Both the position numbers and the translations under genes were made by a program. From contig DUZU01000006.1 in NCBI GenBank assembly GCA_013349285.1, positions 21,687-85,686 on the forward strand: a DNA stretch of 64,000 nt. Direction: 5' to 3'. This DNA comes from Deltaproteobacteria bacterium. Its GTDB lineage: Bacteria; Desulfobacterota; Desulfobulbia; Desulfobulbales; Desulfurivibrionaceae. Shown here one piece after another: positions 52,624 to 61,757 of the stretch. Within the stretch, counting starts at the first letter, position 1. Each line of letters opens with the position of its first letter. A model generated the notes under the pieces. That model was given only the letters and a program-made list of their open reading frames with translations. It made no database searches and was not told the origin of the DNA.

Positions 52624-53988
52624 TCAGAACCGGACCTTCTCTTCCGGCACAATCTTGTTCAATAATAAGCCGGTGAGCAGCTTGGGATAAAAATAGGTGG
52701 ATTTATGGGGCATGACCAGATTCTCATCCGCCACGTTTTTCACCTGGCCGACCCTGGTCGGGTTCATCAAAAAGACCAGAGGGGTGCGCCCCGCCGAGTT
52801 CTCTTCTTCCTTCACCGCCACATCGATGGCCTCGTCCGGGTCTGGGAAATAATCCACCAGCTTTTCCCTTTCACAGAGATCGTGGTCCAGTTGCAGAATC
52901 CGCTCCAGAATAAGGTCGGAGAGCACTACCACATCAAGCTCACGCAGACACTCGGGCTGCTGCCCCTCAAACTCGCGATCCATCACGCCATCTTCCAGGG
53001 TAAGCAAGAAACAGCGATCCTCGCCGGGATGATAGAGACCGAACATGGTCCCGTTGCTGCTGTTTTCCTCCATCTTGGCCAAAACCTCGCCCACCAGAAA
53101 TTCCCTGGAGCCGCCGGTGATCTCCTCCAGCCGGAAATCATCGGCCAGTTTTCCGATCAGATTCTCAATAGTGACGGCCCCGGGCATCCGCACCAACCGG
53201 TGGGTCGGCAACACGGACAGCCCCGGATCCTCCATCCCGCAGAGGTACATCATGATATGGTTATAGGGGCTGTCCGCGGCAACCTCACCCAGCCGCTCCC
53301 GCATCAGGGCGCGAAACTGCAGGGAGGTCGTATAACGGTGGTGCCCATCGGCGATATAGAGCGCCTTTTCCTTGAAAAACTCCTGCACCTCGGCCAGGAT
53401 CTCCACGTCGGTGACCGCCCAGATCCGATGGACACAGCCGTCATGATCGGTTACCGACCCCAGGGGCTCACCGGAACATGCCCCTTCCAGCATCGACATT
53501 ACCTTGTTCTCGGCATCGGAATAGAGGGAAAAAATCGGGCTGAACTGACAATGGCAGGTATCCAACAGGCGGAGTCGATCCGAGGTGACCCCGGAAAAAG
53601 TCTTTTCATGGGGCTTGACAATCCCCTCGTTAAACTCGGCAAGCTGCACCAGGGAAACCAACCCCTTCCGGGTCAACCGCTTGCCGGAAGGCACGGTATA
53701 ATCGGTATGGTAAAGATAGATGGTCGGCTTATCATCGCGGATCAGCACCCCTTCCTGCTGCCACCGCTCAAAGGTGTCCTTTGCCTGACCATAGCGGGCA
53801 GAGGTGAGTTGATCAGCGGTGAAATTCTTACTGAGATCCAGGTGGATCATATTGTAGGGATTCTTCCGGCCGAGGGCGTCCTGGGCCTGCTTGTCAATGA
53901 CGTCATAGGGCGGGGAAACAACATCTTCAAGCTGTTTAACCTTGCTGAGGTTATACCGAAGGCCGCGAAAGGGCGCGATCAAAGCCAT
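52624..53988 (-). CDS. DUF1015-family protein
   Basis: Conserved protein of unknown function, 454 residues, cytoplasmic. The start at 53988 (MALIAPFRGLRYN) is favoured by GGAGAAG eight bases upstream; an in-frame upstream start adds unlikely residues. Family marks: VVSPPYDVID near the N-terminus, RKNPYNMIHLDLSK, the YIADGHHRYTTSLQFR motif and a C-terminal MNPTRVGQV. The ADGHHRY motif suggests a nucleotide- or metal-related site, but no reaction is established. Divergent from queD. Confidence 0.88.
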   Translation of the reverse strand: MALIAPFRGLRYNLSKVKQLEDVVSPPYDVIDKQAQDALGRKNPYNMIHLDLSKNFTADQLTSARYGQAKDTFERWQQEGVLIRDDKPTIYLYHTDYTVPSGKRLTRKGLVSLVQLAEFNEGIVKPHEKTFSGVTSDRLRLLDTCHCQFSPIFSLYSDAENKVMSMLEGACSGEPLGSVTDHDGCVHRIWAVTDVEILAEVQEFFKEKALYIADGHHRYTTSLQFRALMRERLGEVAADSPYNHIMMYLCGMEDPGLSVLPTHRLVRMPGAVTIENLIGKLADDFRLEEITGGSREFLVGEVLAKMEENSSNGTMFGLYHPGEDRCFLLTLEDGVMDREFEGQQPECLRELDVVVLSDLILERILQLDHDLCEREKLVDYFPDPDEAIDVAVKEEENSAGRTPLVFLMNPTRVGQVKNVADENLVMPHKSTYFYPKLLTGLLLNKIVPEEKVRF

Positions 53989-54121
53989 ATTATCTTCTCC
54001 TTGCCGCCAGGGCCGTAACAACCTAAGGCCAACTGCACGACCAAATTTTATTCAATCGGCGATGAACCGATTGACTATCCTTAAATGAATGAATATGTTC
54101 TACATCTCGAACAGGCAATAA

Positions 54122-54158
54122 GCCGCCGTTGGTACAGTTACCATTAATACGCGGCGGC
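54122..54158 (+). ncRNA. Structured element in the leader between DUF1015 gene and queD
   Basis: GCCGCCG (54122-54128) pairs perfectly with CGGCGGC (54152-54158). Inside, TGGTA (54130-54134) pairs with TACCA (54139-54143) around CAGT. A further 7-bp hairpin CAATCGG/CCGATTG lies upstream (54053-54073). No match to preQ1 riboswitch classes was recognised. The element could be a queuosine-gene leader RNA or a DNA site of the divergent promoters. Confidence 0.35.
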
Positions 54159-54282
54159 AAATATTCAAGCACTAAAAAACTGCTGTCATACATAGTAAAA
54201 AAACGCAACCATTTCAAGTGGCCATTATAACCGCTCATAACAGAGTTTAGCAAAAAATCTTCCACCAAGGGGAGTTTGGACA

Positions 54283-54654
54283 ATGTTTGATATTTTTACC
54301 AAAGCACATTTTTCTTCAGGCCATCATTTACGCGACTATCCCGGCAATTGCGAAAGGCCCCACGGCCATAACTGGAAGGTCGAAGTAACGGTACGCGCCA
54401 CCCAACTTGATAAACTCGGCATGGCGGTCGACTTCACGGTCGTAAAAAAGGCTCTCAATGAGATCATGGATGAGCTCGACCACCGCAATCTCAACGAGCA
54501 CCCCGCTTTTCTGGACCAGAACCCCTCTTCGGAAAACATCGCGGTTTTCATCTTTGAACAGCTGAAAAAAACCCTGACCTCGGACCACTACCGGCCTTAC
54601 AGCGTTACCGTGCTTGAGACCGACAAATCAGGCGTCACCTACCGTGAAGGATGA
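54283..54654 (+). CDS. queD: 6-carboxy-5,6,7,8-tetrahydropterin synthase QueD
   Basis: Second step of queuosine precursor synthesis: dihydroneopterin triphosphate to 6-carboxytetrahydropterin. 123 residues. Zinc-ligand histidines are in FSSGHHLRDYPG and RPHGHNWKVEV, with the catalytic cysteine in NCERPHGH. AAGGGGAG lies eight bases upstream of the start. queE overlaps its 3' end, giving a queDE operon. Confidence 0.95.
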   Translation: MFDIFTKAHFSSGHHLRDYPGNCERPHGHNWKVEVTVRATQLDKLGMAVDFTVVKKALNEIMDELDHRNLNEHPAFLDQNPSSENIAVFIFEQLKKTLTSDHYRPYSVTVLETDKSGVTYREG

Positions 54655-55300
54655 GGCAAGCCTGGAAATCTCCGAAATTTTCTACAGTATTCAGGGGGAG
54701 TCCTCCTATGCGGGCTTTCCCTGTCTTTTTTTTCGGCTGGCCGGCTGCAATCTGCGCTGCGCCTACTGCGATGCCAGCTACACCTATGAGGAACCGGGCA
54801 AGCCTTTACCCATAAGTGCGCTGCTGGCCGAGGCTGAGCAATACCCCGGCTGCCTCATCGAGATCACCGGCGGCGAGCCCCTGCTCCAAGAGGGCGTTTA
54901 TCCGCTCATGGATAAACTGCTCAAGGCCGGCCATAAGGTATTGCTCGAAACCAACGGCAGTCTCGACCTGGCCAAGGTCCCGGCGGCGGTCATTAAAATC
55001 GTCGACCTTAAATGCCCGGACAGCGGGATGCACGAAAAGATGAATCTCGCCAACCTCACCCGGCTTGCCCCCCATGACGAAATCAAATTCGTGCTCAGTT
55101 CCCGCCGCGATTATAATTGGGCCAAGCAGATGATTGCCGACCACGAGTTGGGCAAAAAAGCGCAACTAATCATGTCGCCGGTGGTGTGCAAACTGCACGC
55201 CGCCGACCTGGCGGCATGGATTTTAGCCGATCGACTGCCGATCCGCCTGCAACTGCAACTGCATACCCATCTCTGGCCCGACAGCAAACGGGGAGTTTGA
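54644..55300 (+). CDS. queE: 7-carboxy-7-deazaguanine synthase QueE
   Basis: Radical SAM enzyme converting QueD product to 7-carboxy-7-deazaguanine. The GTG at 54644, overlapping queD by 11 bases, gives VKDEASLEISEIFYSIQGES; a TTG at 54614 is an alternative start. The cluster motif is CNLRCAYC (C-x3-C-x2-C), and substrate motifs EISEIFYSIQGESSYAG and EITGGEPLLQ are present. 218 residues. Downstream queuosine genes (queC, queF) are not in the window. Confidence 0.94.
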   Translation: MKDEASLEISEIFYSIQGESSYAGFPCLFFRLAGCNLRCAYCDASYTYEEPGKPLPISALLAEAEQYPGCLIEITGGEPLLQEGVYPLMDKLLKAGHKVLLETNGSLDLAKVPAAVIKIVDLKCPDSGMHEKMNLANLTRLAPHDEIKFVLSSRRDYNWAKQMIADHELGKKAQLIMSPVVCKLHAADLAAWILADRLPIRLQLQLHTHLWPDSKRGV

Positions 55301-55417
55301 ACAAACCAGCCAATTTGGCCTTTTCATTTTCAGGGTCGGGGTATATACTTTTTCCAATTATTGTTCATGCTATCCTAATCTCAGCCAATCTACTTATAAA
55401 TTTCACGCTCAAACGAC

Positions 55418-56569
55418 ATGCCATTATCCATCATTCCAGAGGCTGCCCTCCTGCGGCAACGCAGTTGCACATCGGAAATCGAAACCCAGCGAAAAACCAT
55501 CCTTGAAAACTCTTTGCTCATAGAGCTGTTGAATTCCTTTCCCGATCTGGTTGCCGTTCTCAACCGCCACCGCCAGATCGTCTACGCCAACCAGGCCTTT
55601 ACCGATCTTCTCGGGCCGGTCAATTCACTTGATCTTTTCGGCAAAAGGCCGGGGGAGGCTCTGGACTGCCAACAAGCATTTAAAAATGAGAATGGCTGCG
55701 GCACCGGCGAATCATGCACAACCTGCGGGGCGGCCCAGGCAATAGCCACGTGCGGCCGGCACCATCAAGAAAACCGGCAGGAATGCAGCATTACCCAAGA
55801 AACCACCGGGCTGGCCCTGGAATTTCAGGTCAAAGCCACCCCCCTGCCCCAGCATTCCGGCGAACTCACCCTGCTCTTTCTCTCGGATATTACCCAGGAA
55901 AAACGGCGCCGAGCCTTGGAACGAATATTTTTTCACGATGTAATGAACACGGCGGGAGGGCTCGCCGGGATGAGTCGTCTGCTCTGCAACCAAGAAATAC
56001 CCGCGGAAAAAAAAGACAAATTTCTCGCCATGATTCAAACAAACAGCGAACGACTTTCTGAAGAAATCACGGCCCAGCGCGAATTATGCGCGGCGGAAAA
56101 CAATGAGCTCAACCTTTCTGCCGCGCCCTGCTCAACCCTATGCGCCATCAAAGAAATGGCTTTATTCTACGGCTGTAACGACAATGAAAACAGCTATCAA
56201 ATCGAAATAGATTCGGCGGCGGAAGATACAACGGTTATTACCGACCGCCATCTGCTGAATCGCGTCCTCGGCAACATGATAAAAAACGCCAGGGAAGCTA
56301 TCAATCCGGAAGAAACCATAAGAATAGGGTGCAGAACCCTGGGCGATACAACGGAATTCTGGGTCCACAATCCGGGCCACATTCAACATCAGGACCAGTT
56401 GCGAATCTTCCGCCGCTCATTTTCCACCAAAGGCCCGGACCGCGGGTTGGGCACCTACAGCATAAAACTGCTTGGCGAACGCTACCTTGGCGGCAAAGTC
56501 TCCTTTACCTCAAGCCCGGAGAAGGGCACAACCTTTGCGCTGCGGCTGCCGGTTCGCTTGCCGGAATAA
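55418..56569 (+). CDS. Soluble PAS histidine kinase with a cysteine-rich PAS domain
   Basis: 383 residues, no membrane helix. The PAS domain (SFPDLVAVLNRHRQIVYANQ) carries an unusual cysteine cluster around residues 83-125: DC, then GCGTGESCTTCGAAQA (C-x5-C-x2-C), then TCGRHH and ECS. A short histidine-kinase core follows with FFHDVMNTAGGLAG (His about 172) and an ATPase domain (NRVLGNMIKNAREA, RGLGTYSIKLLGERYLGG). The glycine box is GLGTYS. The cysteines suggest redox or metal sensing by an iron-sulfur cluster or disulfide, which is inference. No response regulator is adjacent. Confidence 0.82.
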   Translation: MPLSIIPEAALLRQRSCTSEIETQRKTILENSLLIELLNSFPDLVAVLNRHRQIVYANQAFTDLLGPVNSLDLFGKRPGEALDCQQAFKNENGCGTGESCTTCGAAQAIATCGRHHQENRQECSITQETTGLALEFQVKATPLPQHSGELTLLFLSDITQEKRRRALERIFFHDVMNTAGGLAGMSRLLCNQEIPAEKKDKFLAMIQTNSERLSEEITAQRELCAAENNELNLSAAPCSTLCAIKEMALFYGCNDNENSYQIEIDSAAEDTTVITDRHLLNRVLGNMIKNAREAINPEETIRIGCRTLGDTTEFWVHNPGHIQHQDQLRIFRRSFSTKGPDRGLGTYSIKLLGERYLGGKVSFTSSPEKGTTFALRLPVRLPE

Positions 56570-56582
56570 AAAAAACAAAAAA

Positions 56583-57488
56583 TTACTGACGCCGCAACAG
56601 CAAAGCCCGCCACTTGCCCTCGGCGGATCTCTTTACAACCGAAAAGCCCATACCGCCAAACAACAATGCCATCTCATCCCCCTGCCGCCCCAGCAAGCCG
56701 GACAGGAGAAGAAATCCTTCATCGGCCACGACCCGGACCAGATCAGGGGCCAAAGAACCCATTACCGCGGCCGTAACATTGGCCAGCACCAGATTGAAAC
56801 CGCCATCAACTTCCGCAAGCGGCCTGGTACTGAAGGCCACCTGACTAAGCCTGTTTTCCGCGCTGTTTTGCCGGGCGATATTGATTGATTCGGCGCAGAC
56901 ATCAAGACCGAGCACCTGCACTGCGCCAAAGAGAGCGGCGGCCATGGCCAGAATCCCGGAGCCGGTTCCCACATCCAGCACCCGGGCCGGCAGCCGGCGC
57001 TCATCAGCCAACTCCTCCAGGGCCCTTATTGCCAGCCGGGTACTGGGATGATGCCCGGTGCCGAACGAGCGCCGGGCATCAAGCAGCAAACAGGGACCGG
57101 CCGCCTGATCGGCTGTTTGCCGGTCAAAAGCCACGGACAACCGATTACCCACCAGGCAAATTTTATCCGCCTGTTTATCATCATCGACAACAAGGGACAC
57201 CAACCGCGTTTCAACAATCTCCGCCCTTAACTCCCTACCCAATTGCCCATTGAACAACAAAAGATCCCGCTCAAGACCTTGCAGCCACCCGTCCCGGTCA
57301 TCCCCGGCGTCAAGCAGTACGGCCAGTTCAAGGCCATCGCCCCCCCGAATGTCTGCACCCGGCAGCCATTCTTGCAACCTGTCGGTCAATTGCCCGCAGA
57401 CCGAGCAAGAGGCACAACGGATTACCACCAGCAGCAGCACCGCATCGTTTTCGGCCGGGCAATATTCGGAATAGCTGAAACCACGCAT
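56583..57488 (-). CDS. prmA: Ribosomal protein L11 methyltransferase (PrmA family)
   Basis: SAM-dependent methyltransferase that methylates ribosomal protein L11 lysines in E. coli. 301 residues. SAM motif VLDVGTGSGILAMAAALFGA is preceded by the family mark RSFGTGHHPSTRLAIRAL, and NLVLANVTAAVM follows in the N-x-x-A/N position. The N-terminal domain is divergent and includes RCASCSVCG. Forms the end of a minus-strand run mdh, CofD-like gene, prmA, with gaps of 14 and 30 bases. Confidence 0.85.
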   Translation of the reverse strand: MRGFSYSEYCPAENDAVLLLVVIRCASCSVCGQLTDRLQEWLPGADIRGGDGLELAVLLDAGDDRDGWLQGLERDLLLFNGQLGRELRAEIVETRLVSLVVDDDKQADKICLVGNRLSVAFDRQTADQAAGPCLLLDARRSFGTGHHPSTRLAIRALEELADERRLPARVLDVGTGSGILAMAAALFGAVQVLGLDVCAESINIARQNSAENRLSQVAFSTRPLAEVDGGFNLVLANVTAAVMGSLAPDLVRVVADEGFLLLSGLLGRQGDEMALLFGGMGFSVVKRSAEGKWRALLLRRQ

Positions 57489-57518
57489 GTTGGATGGATC
57501 CGGTAAAACTAAAAGGAA

Positions 57519-59825
57519 TCAGCGCCCCGGCTGAAATTGCGGAGCACTGTAGCGAAAAACCTTGGTCCTAAAAAAATCGGTCATGGCTTGGCGGCGGCCC
57601 GCCACTTTTTTCTGCTCCGGGATCAAATTACATGGCTTGGCCTTACTGATCGACATCTTATACTCGATATGAATCGCAAAGCGATTATCCAGATACCAGG
57701 CATAGGTGAGCCCGAAAAGAAGACCTGGCGGGGTAAAACCCTCATGGTTGTTGATCAGACGGGTATAAACCAGATTATTTTTCTCGGAGCACCGCATACG
57801 AACCAGGCGCAGATAGCTCTGTAACTCCTCGGTGGTGAAATAACAATGACGCTGCGCTTCCGGCCTCAAGGTCAACCTGAACTGATACCCCAGAAACTCA
57901 CCATTCTCTTCAACGGAGATCTTTTCCTTGCTTGCCGCGTAATTCCCGAGCAACGATTGACCGAGGGCAACCAGAAAGCCCACCTCAATCCGGGCCGGAT
58001 CGTCCTCAACCGCCCGATGAATCTTAATCAACCGATCCTTGGGATCGTAAAAAGAAAAGATATTATCCCACTCCTGGCATCTTGCCCACTCATCAAGATC
58101 GAGGAGCTTGACCCCGGCAATATTGGCAAGATGCTCGATCGGAATATCGCCGTGTCGCCAAAAAATATCGCCAAGGACAGGCAACATCTCCTCGGCAATA
58201 TCCAGACCGGCAAGAAGCTCTTTGATTTCGCCAAAGCGTTGGCTCGGGGCCTGCTTGCGGCCATTGATCAGCAACTCATGCCGGCAAGGCTGGAGCGGCA
58301 ACTTTTTGTCATGCCTTTCGGCAAGCGCCCCGCGCATGGACCACATGGCCCGCAACGCAACCGCCACCGCCGAGGGGTCATGTTGAATAACCCTGCGCTC
58401 ATCGATATCAGCCTGGGAATAAAGCTTGGCCTCCACCGGAACAAACCCCATCTCCTTGACCCGCTCACGATCAAGGTAAATGGGCACCTTGCTCTCCAGG
58501 GCATAATTCTGCAAAATCGAACCGGGGATATCACGCTGGCCCAGGATGAGAACCTGCTCAAAAAGGTCCACCAACCCGCCTGGGATATTACGGTGATAGG
58601 CGGCAATCAGATCCGAGACATAAAACCTCCGATGCAAATCACCCATGGCGATATCGGTCTCCCCCTGCTGAGCCCAAAGATTGGCCACCAGCACCTTCAA
58701 GGCGCGCCGGTTTTTCCGCACGGCATCGGCAATGCCCGGCACCTGCATGATCGGCACGATGCTGGTAAAGAGACTGCCTGGCGCAAAAATTATGAGATCA
58801 GCCGCAGCAATGGCATCGACAACCAGCTTCGGCACTTGCGGTTCATCGGCAAATTCAACAAAGACCCGATCCATGGGGTAACTGCGCCGCGCATGGCCGG
58901 ACTTGTATTCACCGCTTACCAGCACCCCGTTCTCATAAAGAATCTTCAGGTGAGCGGGCGTTGTCGTGCAAGGCAACACGGAAGAGGCATCAGCCCCGAT
59001 CAGATCGGCCAGAAACTGCAGCCCCTGCACCACTAACTCGCCGGTCAGCTCGCCGCCACCGGCTAAATGGCTATGGCCTTTACCATACTGGTAAATGGCC
59101 GCCGCCAGAATCAGATTACCAAGGCAATGGGGCCGACTCAATTGCCCCTCTAGACTGGCATTGGTAAAAAGCTCGTCCAGCAGCCAGGCCAAAGAACGCG
59201 CCATGAACTCGGGCAACTCGTCCAGATTGACATGGGCACCTGCGGTAAGGTCGGCGACCGACTGGGGCCGATCGGTAAAACGGTAGTTAAAAAGACGGTG
59301 CAGCAGCGAGGCCGCCGCCAAGGTCTCTGGCTCATCCAGGCCGTACTGTTTCTGGAGCTTGCGGTCGCGGATGGAGGAGAGCAGCACATGACGGAGGTCG
59401 CCCAAGGCAATCACCGGCAGATCCTTAATAATCTCCCCGGTGGAGCCGCCGTCATCGGTAACGCAGACCACCGAGGTGGTCTTGGGAAAAACCTCTTTCA
59501 GACCGTGAAAAGGCGCCCTGGGCCAGAGCGGATTCCGACTGTCGCCACCAATCAGGTTGGACAGCCCGGTGCCGCCGCCGAAAATCACCACCTTAACCTC
59601 ACTGGTTTCGGTGCCGTTTAACGATTTGGCCAGCTGAAACAAGGGGGCGGCAATGGCGACCGGCGCAGGCGGCGGTCCGCCAAGCGCCAAGGCAATCAGC
59701 TTCTCAACAAGCTCACTGCCGGGCAGCAGATCCAGAGGGCCAAACCGCCCGTCGGCAATTTGGGCCAGCAGGTTTTGTACCGTTGGTTCACCGGTCACCC
59801 TTTCCCCCCTCTTTATTTTTTCCAT
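57519..59825 (-). CDS. CofD/YvcK-family protein with long C-terminal extension
   Basis: 768 residues, far longer than YvcK or CofD (about 310-350). A roughly 70-residue N-terminal extension precedes the CofD-like domain with VVIFGGGTGLSNLIGG, VVCVTDDGGSTGEIIKDLPV and ALGDLRHVLLSS, then LIIFAPGSLFTSIVPIMQVP. YvcK proteins bind UDP-sugars and affect gluconeogenic growth and cell shape; CofD transfers phospholactate in F420 synthesis. Residues beyond about 500 form an unrecognised region (WRHGDIPIEHLANIAGVKLL, RHCYFTTEELQSYLRLVRMR). No F420 genes are nearby, so a YvcK-type role is more likely, unproven. Confidence 0.78.
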   Translation of the reverse strand: MEKIKRGERVTGEPTVQNLLAQIADGRFGPLDLLPGSELVEKLIALALGGPPPAPVAIAAPLFQLAKSLNGTETSEVKVVIFGGGTGLSNLIGGDSRNPLWPRAPFHGLKEVFPKTTSVVCVTDDGGSTGEIIKDLPVIALGDLRHVLLSSIRDRKLQKQYGLDEPETLAAASLLHRLFNYRFTDRPQSVADLTAGAHVNLDELPEFMARSLAWLLDELFTNASLEGQLSRPHCLGNLILAAAIYQYGKGHSHLAGGGELTGELVVQGLQFLADLIGADASSVLPCTTTPAHLKILYENGVLVSGEYKSGHARRSYPMDRVFVEFADEPQVPKLVVDAIAAADLIIFAPGSLFTSIVPIMQVPGIADAVRKNRRALKVLVANLWAQQGETDIAMGDLHRRFYVSDLIAAYHRNIPGGLVDLFEQVLILGQRDIPGSILQNYALESKVPIYLDRERVKEMGFVPVEAKLYSQADIDERRVIQHDPSAVAVALRAMWSMRGALAERHDKKLPLQPCRHELLINGRKQAPSQRFGEIKELLAGLDIAEEMLPVLGDIFWRHGDIPIEHLANIAGVKLLDLDEWARCQEWDNIFSFYDPKDRLIKIHRAVEDDPARIEVGFLVALGQSLLGNYAASKEKISVEENGEFLGYQFRLTLRPEAQRHCYFTTEELQSYLRLVRMRCSEKNNLVYTRLINNHEGFTPPGLLFGLTYAWYLDNRFAIHIEYKMSISKAKPCNLIPEQKKVAGRRQAMTDFFRTKVFRYSAPQFQPGR

Positions 59826-59839
59826 GCAAAAAAATCAGC

Positions 59840-60769
59840 TTACAGTCCGGTGGCAGCCATCTGTTTATGCACGGCGGTTTCCGATTCGGCCATGGCTGCT
59901 TTCTCTTCGGCGGTCAGCTTGAATTCAATAATCCTTTCGACCCCGTTGTTGCCCAAGACCACAGGCACCCCGAGAAAACACCCGGAAAAACCGAACTCGC
60001 CTTCGACATAAGCGGCACAGGGCAGCACCCTCTTACTGTCGGTGAGCACCGCCTCGGCCATCTCCACCGCGGCCAGACCGGGCGTATAAAAGGCGCTGCC
60101 GGTTTTTAAATGGTTGACGATCTCGGCCCCGCCATGCTGGGTTCTCTTGACAATGGCGGCCAGCTCCTCAGCGCTGAGCAGATCGGTAACCGGCACCCCG
60201 GAGACATTGGCCAGACGAACCAGCGGCAACATGTTGTCGCCATGGATCCCCATAACCATGGCACTGACATCCCGCGGGGCCACGTTAAGGGCCTGGGCCA
60301 GAAAGGTACGATAGCGGGCGGAATCAAGGACCCCGGCCATGCCGATCACCCGTTGCTTGGGAAACCCGGAAACCTTGAACGCGGTGTAAACCATGGCGTC
60401 AATCGGATTGGTGACCACGATCATAATCGAGTTGGGAGAATATTTAGCCGCCTGCTCGGCGCATGATTTGACGATGGCCACGTTCTTGGCCAACAGATCG
60501 TCCCGGCTCATCCCCGGCTTTCTGGCCAGACCGGCGGTAATGATGACCACATCGGAATCAGCCGAATCGGCAAAGTCGTTGGAGCCGACAACCCGATTAT
60601 TAAAACCGTCCACCGGCCCCGCCTGGGAAAGATCCAGGGCCTTGCCCTGGGGAACCCCCTCGACCACATCCAACAATAAAACATCGCCAAGGCCCCGGGC
60701 AGCCGCCCAGTGGGCAGCGGTGGCGCCGACATTGCCGGCCCCGATAATAGTAATTTTATTTCTACGCAT
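59840..60769 (-). CDS. mdh: Malate dehydrogenase (LDH/MDH superfamily)
   Basis: NAD-dependent interconversion of malate and oxaloacetate in the TCA cycle. 309 residues. Nucleotide motif [16 protein letters not shown], substrate-loop arginines in [13 protein letters not shown] (malate- rather than lactate-type), and catalytic histidine in [13 protein letters not shown]. First gene of the mdh, CofD-like, prmA run. The same family in delta-proteobacteria is usually MDH3-like. Confidence 0.93.
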   Translation of the reverse strand: MRRNKITIIGAGNVGATAAHWAAARGLGDVLLLDVVEGVPQGKALDLSQAGPVDGFNNRVVGSNDFADSADSDVVIITAGLARKPGMSRDDLLAKNVAIVKSCAEQAAKYSPNSIMIVVTNPIDAMVYTAFKVSGFPKQRVIGMAGVLDSARYRTFLAQALNVAPRDVSAMVMGIHGDNMLPLVRLANVSGVPVTDLLSAEELAAIVKRTQHGGAEIVNHLKTGSAFYTPGLAAVEMAEAVLTDSKRVLPCAAYVEGEFGFSGCFLGVPVVLGNNGVERIIEFKLTAEEKAAMAESETAVHKQMAATGL

Positions 60770-60863
60770 TTTTTATTCCTTTCACAAAAAAAATTAAGCG
60801 GCCCTCACTGCAAGGCCAGAATATTACAAAAAATTACGACCAAATAAACCCATATTTGCAATT

Positions 60864-61640
60864 TTATTGTTGCCCATCCTTCTTGATCAACTCCTCCACC
60901 CGCTCCAGATCCTGCGGGGTATCTACCTCGACCGAATCGTGCTGGGTCAGAACCACCCGGATCTTATAACCGAATTCAAGGGCGCGCAACTGCTCGAGCT
61001 TTTCAAAGCGCTCCCATTCGCCCTCGGGCAAACCGACAAAGGTGAGCAGAAAGCCCTTGCGGTAGGCATAAAAACCAAGGTGCTTATAGTAGGTGGGCGC
61101 CACCGGCTCCTCGGGATTACGCTGAAAGGGAATGGAGGAGCGGGAAAAATAAAGGGCATTGTTATGGCGATCAAAAACGGTTTTCACATGGTTGGGGTCG
61201 TTGATCTCCTCCTTGCGGACGATCTTGTAGATCAGAGTGGCCATGGGCAGGGCCGGATCTTCGAGCAGCGGGGTGGCCACCTGGGAGACGACCTCCGCCT
61301 CGAACAGGGGCTGATCGCCCTGGATATTGACCACCACATCCTGTTCGCCGATATCCATGATCCCGGCCGCCTCGGCCAGCCGATCGGTGCCGGAAACATG
61401 GTCCGGCCGGGTCATAACCACCTCGCCGCCGAAACCGCGGACACAAGCGGCGATCCGCTCGTCATCGGTAGCCACCGCCACCCGGGAGAGCAAGGTCACG
61501 GCCTGAGCCCGCTCATAGACATGCTGAATCATGGGCTTGCCCATGATCCTGGCCAGGGGCTTGCCCTCAAAACGGTTGGAATGATATCTGGCCGGAATGA
61601 TCGCCACAACTTTAGGTTGTGCTTTATGCTGTAAATCCAT
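60864..61640 (-). CDS. kdsB: 3-deoxy-manno-octulosonate cytidylyltransferase
   Basis: Activates Kdo as CMP-Kdo for lipopolysaccharide inner core. The start at 61640 (MDLQHKAQPKVVAIIPARYH) follows GAGAAG; the frame extends 78 bases further upstream without family residues. 258 residues. Motifs: IIPARYHSNRFEGKPLARIM, DVVVNIQGDQPLFEAEVV and YKHLGFYAYRKGFL. Indicates a Gram-negative outer membrane with Kdo-LPS. Lies 94 bases upstream of mdh on the same strand; divergent from rsmJ. Confidence 0.95.
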   Translation of the reverse strand: MDLQHKAQPKVVAIIPARYHSNRFEGKPLARIMGKPMIQHVYERAQAVTLLSRVAVATDDERIAACVRGFGGEVVMTRPDHVSGTDRLAEAAGIMDIGEQDVVVNIQGDQPLFEAEVVSQVATPLLEDPALPMATLIYKIVRKEEINDPNHVKTVFDRHNNALYFSRSSIPFQRNPEEPVAPTYYKHLGFYAYRKGFLLTFVGLPEGEWERFEKLEQLRALEFGYKIRVVLTQHDSVEVDTPQDLERVEELIKKDGQQ

Positions 61641-61757
61641 TATCTTCTCAAAAGGTTGTAAGTTATCAGGAACTAAAGAAACGCCTTGCGCTGTTAAGAA
61701 ACGGTAAGAATATACCATTTCTTAAAAATAGCGACCACCCGATTATTAAATATTATT

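Noticed and set aside
52705..54018. 437-residue open frame antisense to the DUF1015 gene
   Set aside because: Shadow of a well-supported gene; no start signal.
54160..54200. CACTAAAAAACTGC resembling the tail of a preQ1-I riboswitch
   Set aside because: The required compact hairpin and loop residues before it are not present.
54023..54283. 86-residue minus-strand frame in the queD/DUF1015 spacer
   Set aside because: TTG start inside the queD start region, no ribosome site, no family resemblance; the spacer is better explained as divergent promoter or leader DNA.
57846..59036. 396-residue open frame antisense to the CofD-like gene
   Set aside because: Shadow frame; no motifs.
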